Below are positions 12,041 through 21,252 of a stretch of 64,000 bases of DNA, piece by piece. A program made the position numbers and the translations under genes. The stretch's first letter is position 1. The number at the start of each line of letters is the position of its first letter. A model generated the notes under the pieces. The model did not search any database, was not told the DNA's origin, and saw nothing but the letters and a program-made list of their open reading frames with translations. Origin of the DNA: Mactra quadrangularis (lineage: Eukaryota; Mollusca; Bivalvia; Venerida; Mactridae); NCBI GenBank assembly GCA_025267735.1, contig CM046311.1, forward strand, positions 22,466,020-22,530,019. Direction: 5' to 3'.

Positions 12041-12418
12041 TTAATTTTTTATATGATCAAAAAGTATCTTTACAAATTTACAGTTTGATCGTTGAATATT
12101 CAAAGAGTCATTTGATAAAAGTTCATTGAATTTTAGTAAACATGTATTTGGTCTACGATAAAAATATGGTTTTATATATAATTTTCTATAGATTTCAAAG
12201 AAAGGACATTTAAGTAAGTAATGGAACTCGTCACCAATGTCGTTTAAAGAACAAAAAGTACACACTCTCTCATTACTCGGCACATTCATCCATCTGCCTC
12301 TTTCACATGGTAAAAAATGGTTTCCGGTACGAAATTTTAAGATAGGTTTAAGAGATGTTTGTTGTCGGTTGCTGGTTGATATAGAAGGTCTTACTGTAGA
12401 ATATATACAGCAGTACAC
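12041..12418 (-). pseudogene. LINE reverse-transcriptase C-terminal domain remnant
   Basis: An open frame of about 125 codons without its own ATG; an in-frame TAA lies a few codons upstream, so it is broken at the 5' side. The segment KFRTGNHFLPCERGRW, then VCTFCSLNDIGDEFHYLLKC, matches the post-RT zinc-binding region of CR1/jockey-type non-LTR retrotransposons (Cys-X2-Cys, then the DEFHYLL[K/I]C block with His and Cys). The catalytic RT motifs and the endonuclease are absent. It would not make a functional enzyme. Confidence 0.8.
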
Positions 12419-12740
12419 ATAATTAATAAAACATTACATTAAAATATGTTTTTATTACGATATTTTATGACAATGTATAAAGACTGAGTTAAGTTACTTG
12501 AGTCATGATGTATAAAATGATATATGAAAACTTAGATTTCATATTATTACAATTTAAGTATTAATTTTAACATGGTTTCAAGTATAAGCTTTTACAACAC
12601 AATTACAGTGTTGAGAAAAGGTTTAGTTACAACATTTTTAATATCGACTTCATATCATTTGCTGAAAACTTTGTATTATATAAATGAACACATAACGATG
12701 TGTACGAGCATTTTCATTTGTATTGTTTCGTATTTATTTG

Positions 12741-12950
12741 TCCTGTGTCCCGAATGGGGTATGAGTTCAAATACAACCGGGGAGATTATACCATTTTATT
12801 AAATTTTACTAATTTCATTCTATTCAATTTTCCTCCATCAGTAAGGTATATGGAGAAGTTTCAGGTCTTGTGGAAGGGTAGGTGAGTACTGGTTATAGAA
12901 AAGTGTCCAGAAAAGCTAGGTTTCGTACACTGGACACAGTATTATAATAT
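12741..12950 (+). mobile_element. SINE-C copy, 5'-truncated
   Basis: Begins within the tRNA-like head just before a decayed B-box (GAGTTCAAATACAACC) and continues with TGGAAGGGTAGGTGAGTACTG and CTAGGTTTCG, matching the copy at 20535-20800. The reading frames overlapping it are repeat-derived. Confidence 0.75.
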
Positions 12951-14817
12951 AAATATGATATAGACCAATATTTCAAATTTACGTATTTTGAAAAGGACCC
13001 TTGGGCTAAAATATCAATAAAAAAGTATGATAAACTGAGTTATAGAAATCTATCTCAAGAAGAATGTCAAAATTGATCACCAATAATAAAGTTCATTGCA
13101 CTAATAATGTTTTTACATGTACATATTCATGATGATCGATTTATATCGCATCAAATATTTTATCACAACCTTTTCATTGTGTATAAGTGCCGGGATTTTT
13201 TAGCGAACGGTTTCTACATTCTTTAACCACTACCGATGACATCAGTAAGTTAGCGTCTAATTATAAACAGGTTGTCGGCCTTAATTGAAGCTCTCCGTTC
13301 ACAGGAGGCGAGATTGTATCATGAAATCAGTTCTTTATGTACGAAAGACGTATCTACGATCGTATCTCATCGACCAATTATTTACTCCGGATCGTACGAC
13401 CACTAATGTGACATTTGTCGATCGGTATCGCAAAATTCGATTACGCTCTGAACAATGTAATTTTGTTCACTGCAGATTTTTTTGTGCACGATTGCTCTTT
13501 AGGTAATTTGGCCTGTACGTTTAAATAACTTTTGAATAAATCTACGCATATAATGAGCATCGGTTTTAAAATAGAATTGTATAACGCTGAAAATGTTTTT
13601 TTTTCATGAAATAACTGCATTAGCTATTAACGAACTAGCAGAGGGTTAACTTTACTATTCAGCGAATGCATTATACTCGTGATATCAAAAAGCTGGTTTT
13701 GAATACATATAAAAACTGTTATGAAGGAATTTATGATCTTAATAAAAAAGCATGAGTGTAAAGTTATGACATTCTGTGCTGTAATTGAATTAATAATGAC
13801 TTCAATGCATACTGAGTTCTATTAAAACATACAAGACATGTTTAACCCTAACTTCTGACAAGTCGAGAATGTTTGAAGAAGCAAAAATGCTTCTTAATTA
13901 AACATGCTCCCTTTTAAAGTTAAGAGTTTAAATTTGTATTTATATAACACTACCTGAATAATAAACTAGTTATAAATTAATGCCTGTCAATGTTTGGTTT
14001 TTGATCATGACATACATTTCCATGCAAGGTTAAAACTTAAGCATTAATCAAGCGAACCTTCTCAGTTTTCAAACTGTACAAAGATTACACTGGTTTTGTT
14101 TTGCAGTTTATTTATTTAAAGAATATGACACCCCAAGAATCTACTGTTTTACCTAGCTAGAACAATATCCCCAGTTTGAATTTGCATGCTTAGCGCTTTA
14201 CTGAAATACTCAAATGTTTCCTTCATATTGACAAAGCTATACTAGAGACCGGTCAATCATGTTCAAGTTTTACAAATGAATTAAAAACGTCTGGAGCCCG
14301 GCACGCAAGCTTCCATTTATATCAAGCACAACTTGATAGTAGCTCCTTTCAGCAAGAAACTTCTTCCCGATTGTTATTTATTAACTAGTTAAAGGAAATG
14401 AAACAGAGTGTTTCATGATCGATTATAAATAAATTGTAACATGCACTTAATGGAAAAATAACAATACAAGGGAACAATGTTGATAATTGCTATAAAATGA
14501 TACAAAAACATCAATAATAACAACAACATTCACAGATACAACATCAACCATTTATAAAATTGCAAATTCAGGAGAAATTAGACTATATTTAAAACATTGT
14601 ACCGGTTCTTGTTATAATGTGCAATTATAAAATTATGAAATATCGTTGAAACTTGGCTCTCAGATTTACTTTCAAAATCCGAGTTGAATTAGAACCGGAC
14701 AGTTGAATGTGTGTGCAACTTGCTACCAGATTCTAGTTCGACATTTGTATAAAATGCACAGTTGTCAAATAGACAACTGTTGTGTGAATTTTAGTACTAC
14801 ATGTAGTTCCAAATTTT
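12951..14817. other. unassigned AT-rich stretch
   Basis: No supported feature. The frame at 13285-13506 sits in a patch rich in ATCG/CGAT words and does not look like a conserved protein. Confidence 0.5.
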
Positions 14818-15219
14818 GCCGCTCGGCTAGCTTAGTTGGTAACACTCAAGTCTACTGGTCGAGGGGTCGTGGGTTCGATTCCCGAGCGAGGCATACCTTC
14901 GTGGAGTTTTGTCTTGAAATAATTTCTGCGGCAATTTTTACCCCTACTACTGGGCAGCACATTATCAAACATCTTACGATAATTTAACAATACTATATAT
15001 AGGATTTACGACTAAAATCGGTCGTAAGACGCTTGATAATACGGGCCCCAGATTTTTAATCATGTAGGGTTGCTGTCAGTCCCTGACGGAAGTATGTACG
15101 TAGTAACTGGTTAACAGCTAAATCTAGAAATTTAGACTTTCCAGGAACAGCAAGTAGGTTGACTTTCCATCGTGGTATGACCTATACAATGTGTTGCTAC
15201 GGCTACAAACCCTACAAAA
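14818..15219 (+). mobile_element. SINE-B copy 2, interrupted by a MITE
   Basis: The best-preserved SINE-B head: A-box-like TAGCTTAGTTGGTAACAC at 14828-14845 and B-box GGTTCGATTCC at 14872-14882, with acceptor-stem-like GCTCGG and CCGAGC on either side. The body aligns with 9640-9905, but the match is broken by a 102-bp insertion at 14950-15051. The intact internal promoter boxes make this the most recently functional-looking SINE in the window; it is not a tRNA gene because the anticodon arm does not fold and a SINE body follows. Confidence 0.85.
14950..15051. mobile_element. 102-bp hairpin MITE nested in SINE-B
   Basis: The left arm includes CTGGGCAGCACATTATCAA, then CATCTTACGA; the right arm is the inverse of CTGGGGCCCGTATTATCAAG, then CGTCTTACGACCGAT. 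The centre is AT-rich. A single arm of the same family (GGGCCCGTAATATCATAC, then TTCTTACGATCGATTTT) is at 24526-24564. Confidence 0.75.
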
Positions 15220-15433
15220 CAAAAATAGTTTCAATTTCTTTTGAACATTTTATACACAAACTTGTGGAAGTTCTGTGTTCGATGTAACAAGTCAGAAATG
15301 CAAATTCAGCAGAATTTAAAATCAAATTTAAATGTATTCATGGAACGCTATAAAAAGTATTTATGAAATACATTTAGTATTTGCTTTAATTTCAGCATAA
15401 TATGAATTTTAACTAATGCCTAGGTCACATTTA

Positions 15434-15775
15434 ACCCGGCGCCCGGCCGGCGTTCCCGATTTTTAGGAATCGGCCGGCATGGTGAGATCGGAATCAGATC
15501 GGCCGGCAAAATTAAATCCTTCATACTAGAAAGGTACCCGTCAGATGCCCGTACGGGATCCGGAAGATGGCCGCACGGCAATCGCCCGATTTCATGATTT
15601 TCTAACCCCGATTTTCTAACAGATGCCCGTCCGATATCCGCACGATGTTCTTACGACGCCCGTGCGATACTCGCCCGGGTATCGCCCGATTCTTCCGAGT
15701 CGCACGATGTCCGGACGGGCATCGAGGTAGCGCCGGAAGACTACATAACGAACATCGGCCGATGTCCGCCCGGCG
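15434..15775. repeat. left GC-rich subterminal arm
   Basis: Many short, degenerate copies of CGGCCGGC, GATGCCCG and CGATGTCCG words on both strands. The opening CCCGGCGCCCGGCCGGCG recurs at 16959 and 17149 in the right arm. In DNA transposons such arrays often serve as transposase-binding sites; that role is inferred. Confidence 0.65.
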
Positions 15776-15889
15776 TGTGTCGCTTTTGATGGCAAGAGTA
15801 GCTTTGCACGCTATATATTCATCACCGTCATTGTCGCTTGTGGAAGAAGGCTAACACTTGTGCAATTTTCTACGATAAAACAGCATCGC

Positions 15890-16698
15890 ACCAGGGACGA
15901 CTGCAGGCGCGCAAATTACCCAATGCCGACAAGGCGAGGTAGTGACGAAAATAACTATACGGGACCCTTTCGAGGCCTCGTAATTGGAATGAGTACACCC
16001 TAAATGCTTTAAGCAGGTTCTATTGGAGGGCAAGTCTGGTGCCAGCAGCTGCGATGATTCTAGCTCTAATAGTGTATATTAAAGTTTCTGCAATTAAAAA
16101 GCTCGTGGTTGGATCTCGGGTGCAGTTGGGCGGTACGCCTACAGCGGCGCTCGCTGCCCGTCCTGCCCTCCACGCTGGTACACCGTGCGCTGGTGCTCTT
16201 GACCGAGTCTCTCGTCCGGCCGGAATGTTTACATTGAAGAAATTTGAGTGCTCAAAGCAGGCATAAACTTCGCCTGAATAATGTTGCATGGTATACATGT
16301 AATGGAATAGGATATTTTGTTGGTTTCAGGAGCGCGAGGTAATGATCTGTTGAGACTGACGGGGGCATACGTATTGCGGCGCTAGAGGTGAAATTCTTGG
16401 ACCGTCGCAAGACGCACATCAACGAAAGCATTTGCCAAGCATGTTTTCATTAATCAAGAACAAAAGTCAGAGGTTTGAAGGGGATCAGATACTGTTGTAG
16501 TTCTGATCCCAAACGATGCCAACTCTCAATCAGCGATAGTTGCTTCAACTATGACCTCGCCGTTAGACCCCTTGAAATCAAAATCTTTGGGTTCCGGGCG
16601 CAGTATGGTTGCAAAGCTGAAACTTAAAGGAATTGACGGAAGGGCGCTTGTGTCTTAATTTGACTCAACACGGGAAACCTCACCCGGTCCGGACACCT
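15890..16698 (+). pseudogene. 18S rRNA pseudogene fragment (central domain)
   Basis: Matches eukaryotic small-subunit rRNA from the conserved GGCGCGCAAATTACCC block (15907), through GGTGCCAGCAGC and CCAGCTCCAATAG-equivalent (16038-16073), TTAAAAAGCTCGTGGTTGG, GGTGAAATTCTTGGACCGTC (16388), CATTTGCCAAGCATGTTTTC, to AACTTAAAGGAATTGACGG and CACGGGAAACCTCACCCGG (16619-16690). About 0.8 kb of a roughly 1.8-kb gene. It is clearly decayed: substitutions at invariant sites (the 530 loop reads GCAGCTGCGATGATTC), a diverged V4 region, and loss of about 20 bases after GACGGAAGGGC. It is therefore not a functional rRNA. It lies inside the Harbinger-like composite. Confidence 0.95.
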
Positions 16699-16744
16699 TT
16701 TGTGATAATTCAAGAAGTAAAGCGTTTTTCTTTGACTTATTTTT

Positions 16745-16929
16745 TTAGTCAGCTAATGGTATGTTGTAGAACATAGGATGATCCTCGAAAAATTTGGCTA
16801 TCTCCTCTACTTGGGGATCAGATAATTTTGATTTTATTTAACTTCTTTCACATTGGCGACTGGAACAACGCTCTCTTCTTCTTGAGCAGTCATATCTTGC
16901 TCTTGTTGGGTGGTGCTCTGTTTTTTCCC
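16745..16929 (-). pseudogene. MADF/Myb-like protein fragment, frameshifted
   Basis: Read leftwards, frame one is open from 16929 to a TAA at 16834-16836 and gives an acidic, Gln/Glu-rich linker (TTQQEQDMTAQEEE). A one-step frame shift at about 16836 continues into SDPQVEEIAKFFEDHPMFYN and ends at a TAA at 16745-16747. The EEIAKFFEDHPMFY block resembles the start of a MADF domain (helix followed by HP-x-[L/F]-Y). PIF/Harbinger transposons carry an accessory Myb/SANT- or MADF-like DNA-binding protein, often on the opposite strand, so this is probably its remnant. A captured host exon is the alternative. The domain call rests on about 15 residues. Confidence 0.45.
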
Positions 16930-16954
16930 TTATAGACTTTTTTACATTTTACGT

Positions 16955-17270
16955 CTGCACGGCGCCCGGCCGGCGTCCGGTAAATATATGGATACACATA
17001 GCAGCCTATATTTATTCGCACCCGGACGATGTGTCCGATGCTCGGCCGATGCCCGGTCGGATATCGGCCGAACGTCAGCCGATTCGTTTCAGATGACTTT
17101 CCGATGCCCGACGTCGGGAGTGATTTTAACTGCGAGTTAAAATGAACCCGGCGCCCGGCCGACGTCTAAAAATGTCAAAATTTTCTCCGGAGCCCGGCAG
17201 ATGTCCGGCCGGTGCCCGGCCGATATTGTCTTCAAACACGTCGGAAACTAATCGGAAACACATCGGGGCT
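16955..17270. repeat. right GC-rich subterminal arm
   Basis: Counterpart of the left arm: GGCGCCCGGCCGGCGTCCGG at 16961-16980, then repeated CCGATGCCCGGTCGG-like words and a second CCCGGCGCCCGGCCGACG at 17149. The duplicate arm starts suggest internal duplication. Confidence 0.65.
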
Positions 17271-17290
17271 TAATTGTGACTGGGGTATAA

Positions 17291-17826
17291 TACTGTTTTA
17301 TAAGTATTAATCATATAAGTTATGTATTTGGGTTTTAACTTGTTTGTACTGGATGACCAACACTCATTCAATGGTCATTCTGAGTTCAAGAATTGAGTCA
17401 TTAATGGACAGACAAACCGTATTATTCAAAACAATAATCATTTGTTGTAATTATTATAAATCATTTAAGACATTCCGTTTCAAAATCAATTTGGAATCGA
17501 ATAAACAAATTATTTGAAATCATAAATGCGTGCCTATGCATATAGTATTTCTTTGCAGGCTGATTTTCCAAATGCAAATGCATGCGTGCCAAGATGCAAG
17601 CTTTTCTGAAAAGCATTAAATTGAATATGACTTTTAATGTTTCTGCAACTCAATATTTTTATTCCCCTGTTATTGAGGATAAGGAATCACGCATTGCGGC
17701 TTTGTTCCTTTTATGTTATTTTAAACTCGGCTTTGGAATTAGAATCAAAGTGCTATATTTAGGAGTTCTAAAATCAAACACTAATTAATTAAAATCAAAC
17801 GAAAATGTGCCGTAAGATCGATACAA
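17291..17826. other. unassigned AT-rich stretch
   Basis: Nothing recognised. Confidence 0.5.
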
Positions 17827-17914
17827 CCATTCTCGTACCCAGAGGCTATCAAGATTCTCGATACTTGCCTCTGGCGCCACAGAGAATCTTGATAGCCTCG
17901 GAGTACGAGAATGG
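17827..17914. mobile_element. MULE-like hairpin MITE P, copy 1
   Basis: A nearly perfect long hairpin: CATTCTCGTACCCAGAGGCT, then ATCAAGATTCTC, is inverted at the right arm (GAGAATCTTGATAGCCTC, then GAGTACGAGAATG) around a short GC-rich loop. Other copies are at 17932-17999, 33700-33766 and 38263-38337. Confidence 0.85.
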
Positions 17915-17931
17915 CTACAACGCATACAACA

Positions 17932-17999
17932 CCGTTCTCGTACCCAAGGTTATCAAGATTCTCGATCGAGAATCCTACCAGACTCTGGGTACGAGATGG
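17932..17999. mobile_element. MULE-like hairpin MITE P, copy 2
   Basis: Shorter relative of the neighbouring copy: GTTCTCGTACCCAAGG, TTATCAAGATTCTCGAT, then the inverse arm ending GGGTACGAGATGG. Both copies and the gap between them are bordered by TACAAC words, so the pair may have arisen by local duplication. Confidence 0.75.
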
Positions 18000-18970
18000 A
18001 TACAACTCAAACGAGAAACAAAAAAGAATAAAAATGCAAATAAGGAAGCTTATAAATGGTATAATACATTGTAAGATTGTACAAACACGTGTATTTATAT
18101 TAAGGATAATGTACATTGTATTTCTTGGAATGAAACATGACTTGTATAATGTATCTAAGATAACAATGAAGGAAGCCTACATGACATATGGTATGTGCTT
18201 ATATAAGTTCTATGTTCACGTCACTATCAATGTTATTTCTGAGGTTATGATGGTACTCTATATCAAGCGAAACTCCTCGGCAATTTTCTACGCAAACATA
18301 CACATATCTGCGTAGAAGAACGCCGTTGTGTTTCGAACAACACTATATAACGCAGAATTCGGATTACCTTGGTTTTTCTCCGGAGCCTACGGAAATGTCC
18401 GATGTTATACGAATATCAATTGTTCATGAGATTATTGTAATGGCAGCGGAGATGGACCATTTTTACGAAAATTACCGAACTATTGAATGTTTTACGACTG
18501 ACAGCGATATAGAATTATAAGCCAAACGTTGTTGTAAAGGTGGTATGCATCACGATGAACCTCGATGGGTACATTGTAGCCACGAAAAATGAAAAGTTTT
18601 CAGAATACTCATTGTTTCGGAAAATATCAGGGATTCATGAGAATACGGAAACGCCCGATGATTCACGAATAAAGTTACTTTGATGGGAAAATTGATAGGA
18701 ACAAGGCATGCCAAACATACACCTGTATTATATATGTACTAATTAAGACTATGTGTCTAATTACCAACATATCGATAATAGTTAATAAAACAAGTGAATG
18801 ATCTATAAATATGATCTTTTATCGAATATTAACAAGATTCCATCACATTATCTATTGTTTTATGGCTTCTGTATATTATTTTCATGCTTTAACAAGCGTC
18901 TGTGAAGAGTTTAAACAATTCTGGGTCAAATAGAGGCTTGAAATAGTTTTTTATTCCATAAAAAGTATAT
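18000..18970. other. unassigned stretch
   Basis: An open frame from the ATG at 18394 to a TAA ending at 18520 (MSDVIRISIVHEIIVMAAEM... ending DSDIEL) has protein-like composition, but no splice sites or family resemblance support it. Confidence 0.35.
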
Positions 18971-19070
18971 TAAGCGATTTTCGAAGAATTTTCATCATAT
19001 CGGTGTCATCTAAGCGATTTTCGAAACAAATTCCGAACTACTCTGTGTCATCAAAACGCTCGAAATTTGG
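18971..19070. repeat. degenerate 40-bp tandem repeat
   Basis: TAAGCGATTTTCGAA occurs at 18971 and 19011, each followed about 25 bases later by GTGTCATC; a third decayed unit (AAAACGCTCGAA) starts at 19053. Confidence 0.65.
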
Positions 19071-19724
19071 AAACGAAATTTTCTATATGTATAAGAATCA
19101 GGGTTAAATAAACGCTCTTAGTAGAAAATCATATTTGAGATTTTTTTGAAGATGAAAGTTAAAGTTGATTATTGGTTTTGTACAATTCCTGAAAATGTTT
19201 CTAAGAATCGGAAAAAACAGACTCATCTGGAAAACTTTAACTTACGTAATTTACGTTTATTTCACTAAAATCCTCTTTCAAGTGCAATTAAGTAAAGGTG
19301 TTTGAAATAATTGGGCGTGGTTAGTGTTGAAATAAATCTTCGTTCTAATAAATCTCGGTAAAAAGGTTAGTATAGTTAGTGAAAGAATATAATGCTATAC
19401 AAAAATATGCCGCGATTTAAACAAGTTTAAGGGAAATCAACATTTTGACCTTATATGTTAGAAGTTGTTTTAACTTCACGAAGAAGCTGAATTGAAATTA
19501 CAATAGATACGTGGATGCTTGAATAAAATATTGTTATACAAAATATTATAAGCAATGAGGAAATAATTAAATTAAAAAGCAAATTTCATTGTGTTCAACT
19601 CATTATTAAATTTTGTTACTCTGTCATGACAATATTTCATAAAACATTTTGTATGTTTATTTCTACGATCAATGTTAGCGTAAGTCTATAATTATGATAA
19701 TTTTTGTCGTAGATGTATGGTTAA
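19071..19724. other. unassigned AT-rich stretch
   Basis: Nothing recognised. Confidence 0.5.
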
Positions 19725-19900
19725 TACTGGGTTTAACGCCATGTGAACACAAGTTAGGTTATTTTATTGTGTCTAGCGCACCTTACCTAGCTTTCCTGGA
19801 CCCATGTCTATAACCAGTACTTACCTACCCTTCCAAAAGGCCGGAATCTTCTCCATAAAGCTAATTACAAGAGGGAAATTAACATCATTGTCAAATACTC
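19725..19900 (-). mobile_element. SINE-C copy, 5'-truncated
   Basis: In reverse orientation: 3' end CTGGGTTTAACGCC, then TACCTAGCTTTCCTGGACCC and CAGTACTTACCTACCCTTCC. The tRNA-like head is missing; similarity ends near 19900. Confidence 0.8.
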
Positions 19901-20534
19901 ATTGAACAGTTTATTTAAGCACTATTTTAAGGGGTGTGTACTTAATGCTGTAGACCCAGGAAGTTGACCTTAACATTATTACATAATGTAGTCAGATGTC
20001 GTGTCAAAATGATCTAAAATAAATTGATACAGAAGTACAAATATAAATACCATGTATTGTATAAAAAGGTGTTGCTAAATAAATAAACGCAGACGACATT
20101 GACCGTGTGTGTTTTAGCCTTAACCCTAGCAATGATAAATGGCCGTCTGACATGTAGGGAAAATAGACATGTGTGCATACTAAACTGACTGTAGGGTTTA
20201 AAACATTTTGTAAGTAAATTAATTATAGACATAACTTCAAAAATAACAGGTTACTTTAGATTAAATGTTAAATTATTTCTTCTGTAAACCAGTGACTCAA
20301 ATATTCTGCTTGAAGCTAATATATGAAGAAAAGTTTAGTTTTATAAGAAATGCTACTCTATGTACAATATGTACAAAAATTCTATAAATTAATATTATAG
20401 CATTAATTTAGCTTTTATGCTGACTATCATTAAGTGTTATATTATTTGAAGTTGATTAATTAAGGTGATCGATCCATCTCTCCATCATTCCTCAACTATT
20501 TGATTTTATCAGTAATAACTCAATGTGTCACAAC

Positions 20535-20800
20535 CAAGGTCGGTAGCGCAGTTGGTTGGGCACCGGGATTTCGAATCTAGTGTCCCGAGGGGGTATGGGT
20601 TCGACCCGGGGAGGTTATACCCTTACATTAAATTGTCAATTATGTCAATTTTCCTTTATTAATAAGGTGTATTGATAAGTTCCCGGCCTTGTGGAAGGAT
20701 AGATGAGTACTGATTATAGACAAGGGTCCAGGAAAGCTAGGTTAGGTGCGCTGGACGCAGTAAAATAACCAAAATGTTTTGACACGGCGTTAAACCCAGT
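20535..20800 (+). mobile_element. SINE-C copy, full length
   Basis: tRNA-like head with A-box GGTAGCGCAGTTGG at 20542-20555 and B-box GGGTTCGACCCGG at 20608-20620, then the SINE-C body (AAGTTCCCGGCCTTGTGGAA, GGAAAGCTAGGTTAGGTGCG) and 3' end GACACGGCGTTAAACCCAGT. This is the best reference copy in the window for the family. Confidence 0.85.
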
Positions 20801-21099
20801 ACATGTATATATAAATAAATAGAATAAATCATACTTTCACAAGGAGCCAGATTTTTCTCCCTATATTTTTGGAAATTGAAATTATTATCGAGTTTTCAGT
20901 AAAGTGTTTGATACACACGGCTGGAAATCGAGACCGGTTCAAGGGATTCGCAGTCGACCGATGGGGGTCTATACATTTAATAATACTTTTGGTATGAAAA
21001 TTTGTTGTCAGGGTTTTTAAATCTGGTTTTATAATTGTACGGTAAAAATTAGGTTTTTTGGCAATTATTGTTCCTATTTCTTCGCAATAGCGGTTCAGT

Positions 21100-21252
21100 C
21101 CAGTGGCGCTTTTCACAAAATATATGCGATAAAAATTATCGTAAGTCAAAAGCATGAAGCATTATAAATACCATCATTTTTGGCGACCAAATATTATTGA
21201 AATATAATGAATATTGTATATGTTTATGATCCTTCAGACTTTGAACGGCAAA
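21100..21252 (+). mobile_element. MITE family M1, copy 2 (left part)
   Basis: CCAGTGGCGCTTTTCACAAA followed by GCGATAAAAATTATCGTAAG and AAAAGCATGAAGCATT matches the left end of the copy at 1603. The right terminal repeat is not recognisable, so it is truncated or badly decayed. Confidence 0.65.

Larger units (their letters stand above)
11787..12418 (-). mobile_element. 3' end of a CR1-like LINE
   Basis: On the minus strand the order is a reverse-transcriptase C-terminal coding remnant (12418 to 12041), a roughly 230-bp 3' untranslated part containing ATACA and TA tracts, and a terminal pentanucleotide tail (TTCTG)n at 11787-11806. A short microsatellite tail is typical of CR1/L2-type LINEs. 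It is strongly 5'-truncated. A similar (GAACA)n tail occurs alone at 25664-25687. Confidence 0.75.
15417..17287. mobile_element. composite PIF/Harbinger-like element carrying 18S rRNA sequence
   Basis: A 1871-bp element flanked by TAA at 15414-15416 and 17288-17290. The left end TGCCTAGGTCACATTTAACC pairs with the inverse of the right end, TACCCCAGTCACAATTAAGC, about 14 of the central 19 positions matching. Inside each end are GC-rich arms of CCGG/GGCCG/GATGCCCG motifs (about 15434-15775 and 16955-17270), unlike the AT-rich flanks. Between the arms lie an 18S rRNA fragment on + (15890-16698) and a decayed MADF-like frame on - (16745-16929). A small ATG-started frame at 15789-15854 (MARVALHAIYSS...) could be residue of a transposase start, but this is weak. 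The target duplication and MADF-like protein both point to PIF/Harbinger. It is non-autonomous as it stands. Confidence 0.7.

Noticed and set aside
14818..14890. tRNA gene at the SINE-B head (also 20535, 48225, 63790)
   Set aside because: A- and B-boxes are present, but the cloverleaf is incomplete and each is followed by a SINE body shared with other copies.
16039..16266. 75-codon frame and the opposing 16020-16298 frame
   Set aside because: Both lie wholly inside the 18S rRNA fragment and are non-coding artefacts of its GC-rich sequence.
15890..16698. A functional 18S rRNA gene or rDNA unit
   Set aside because: Only the central part is present, invariant sites are mutated, a block is deleted, and no ITS, 5.8S or 28S follows.
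18394..18520. 41-codon acidic frame
   Set aside because: Protein-like composition only; no splice signals, no family resemblance, no neighbouring exon.
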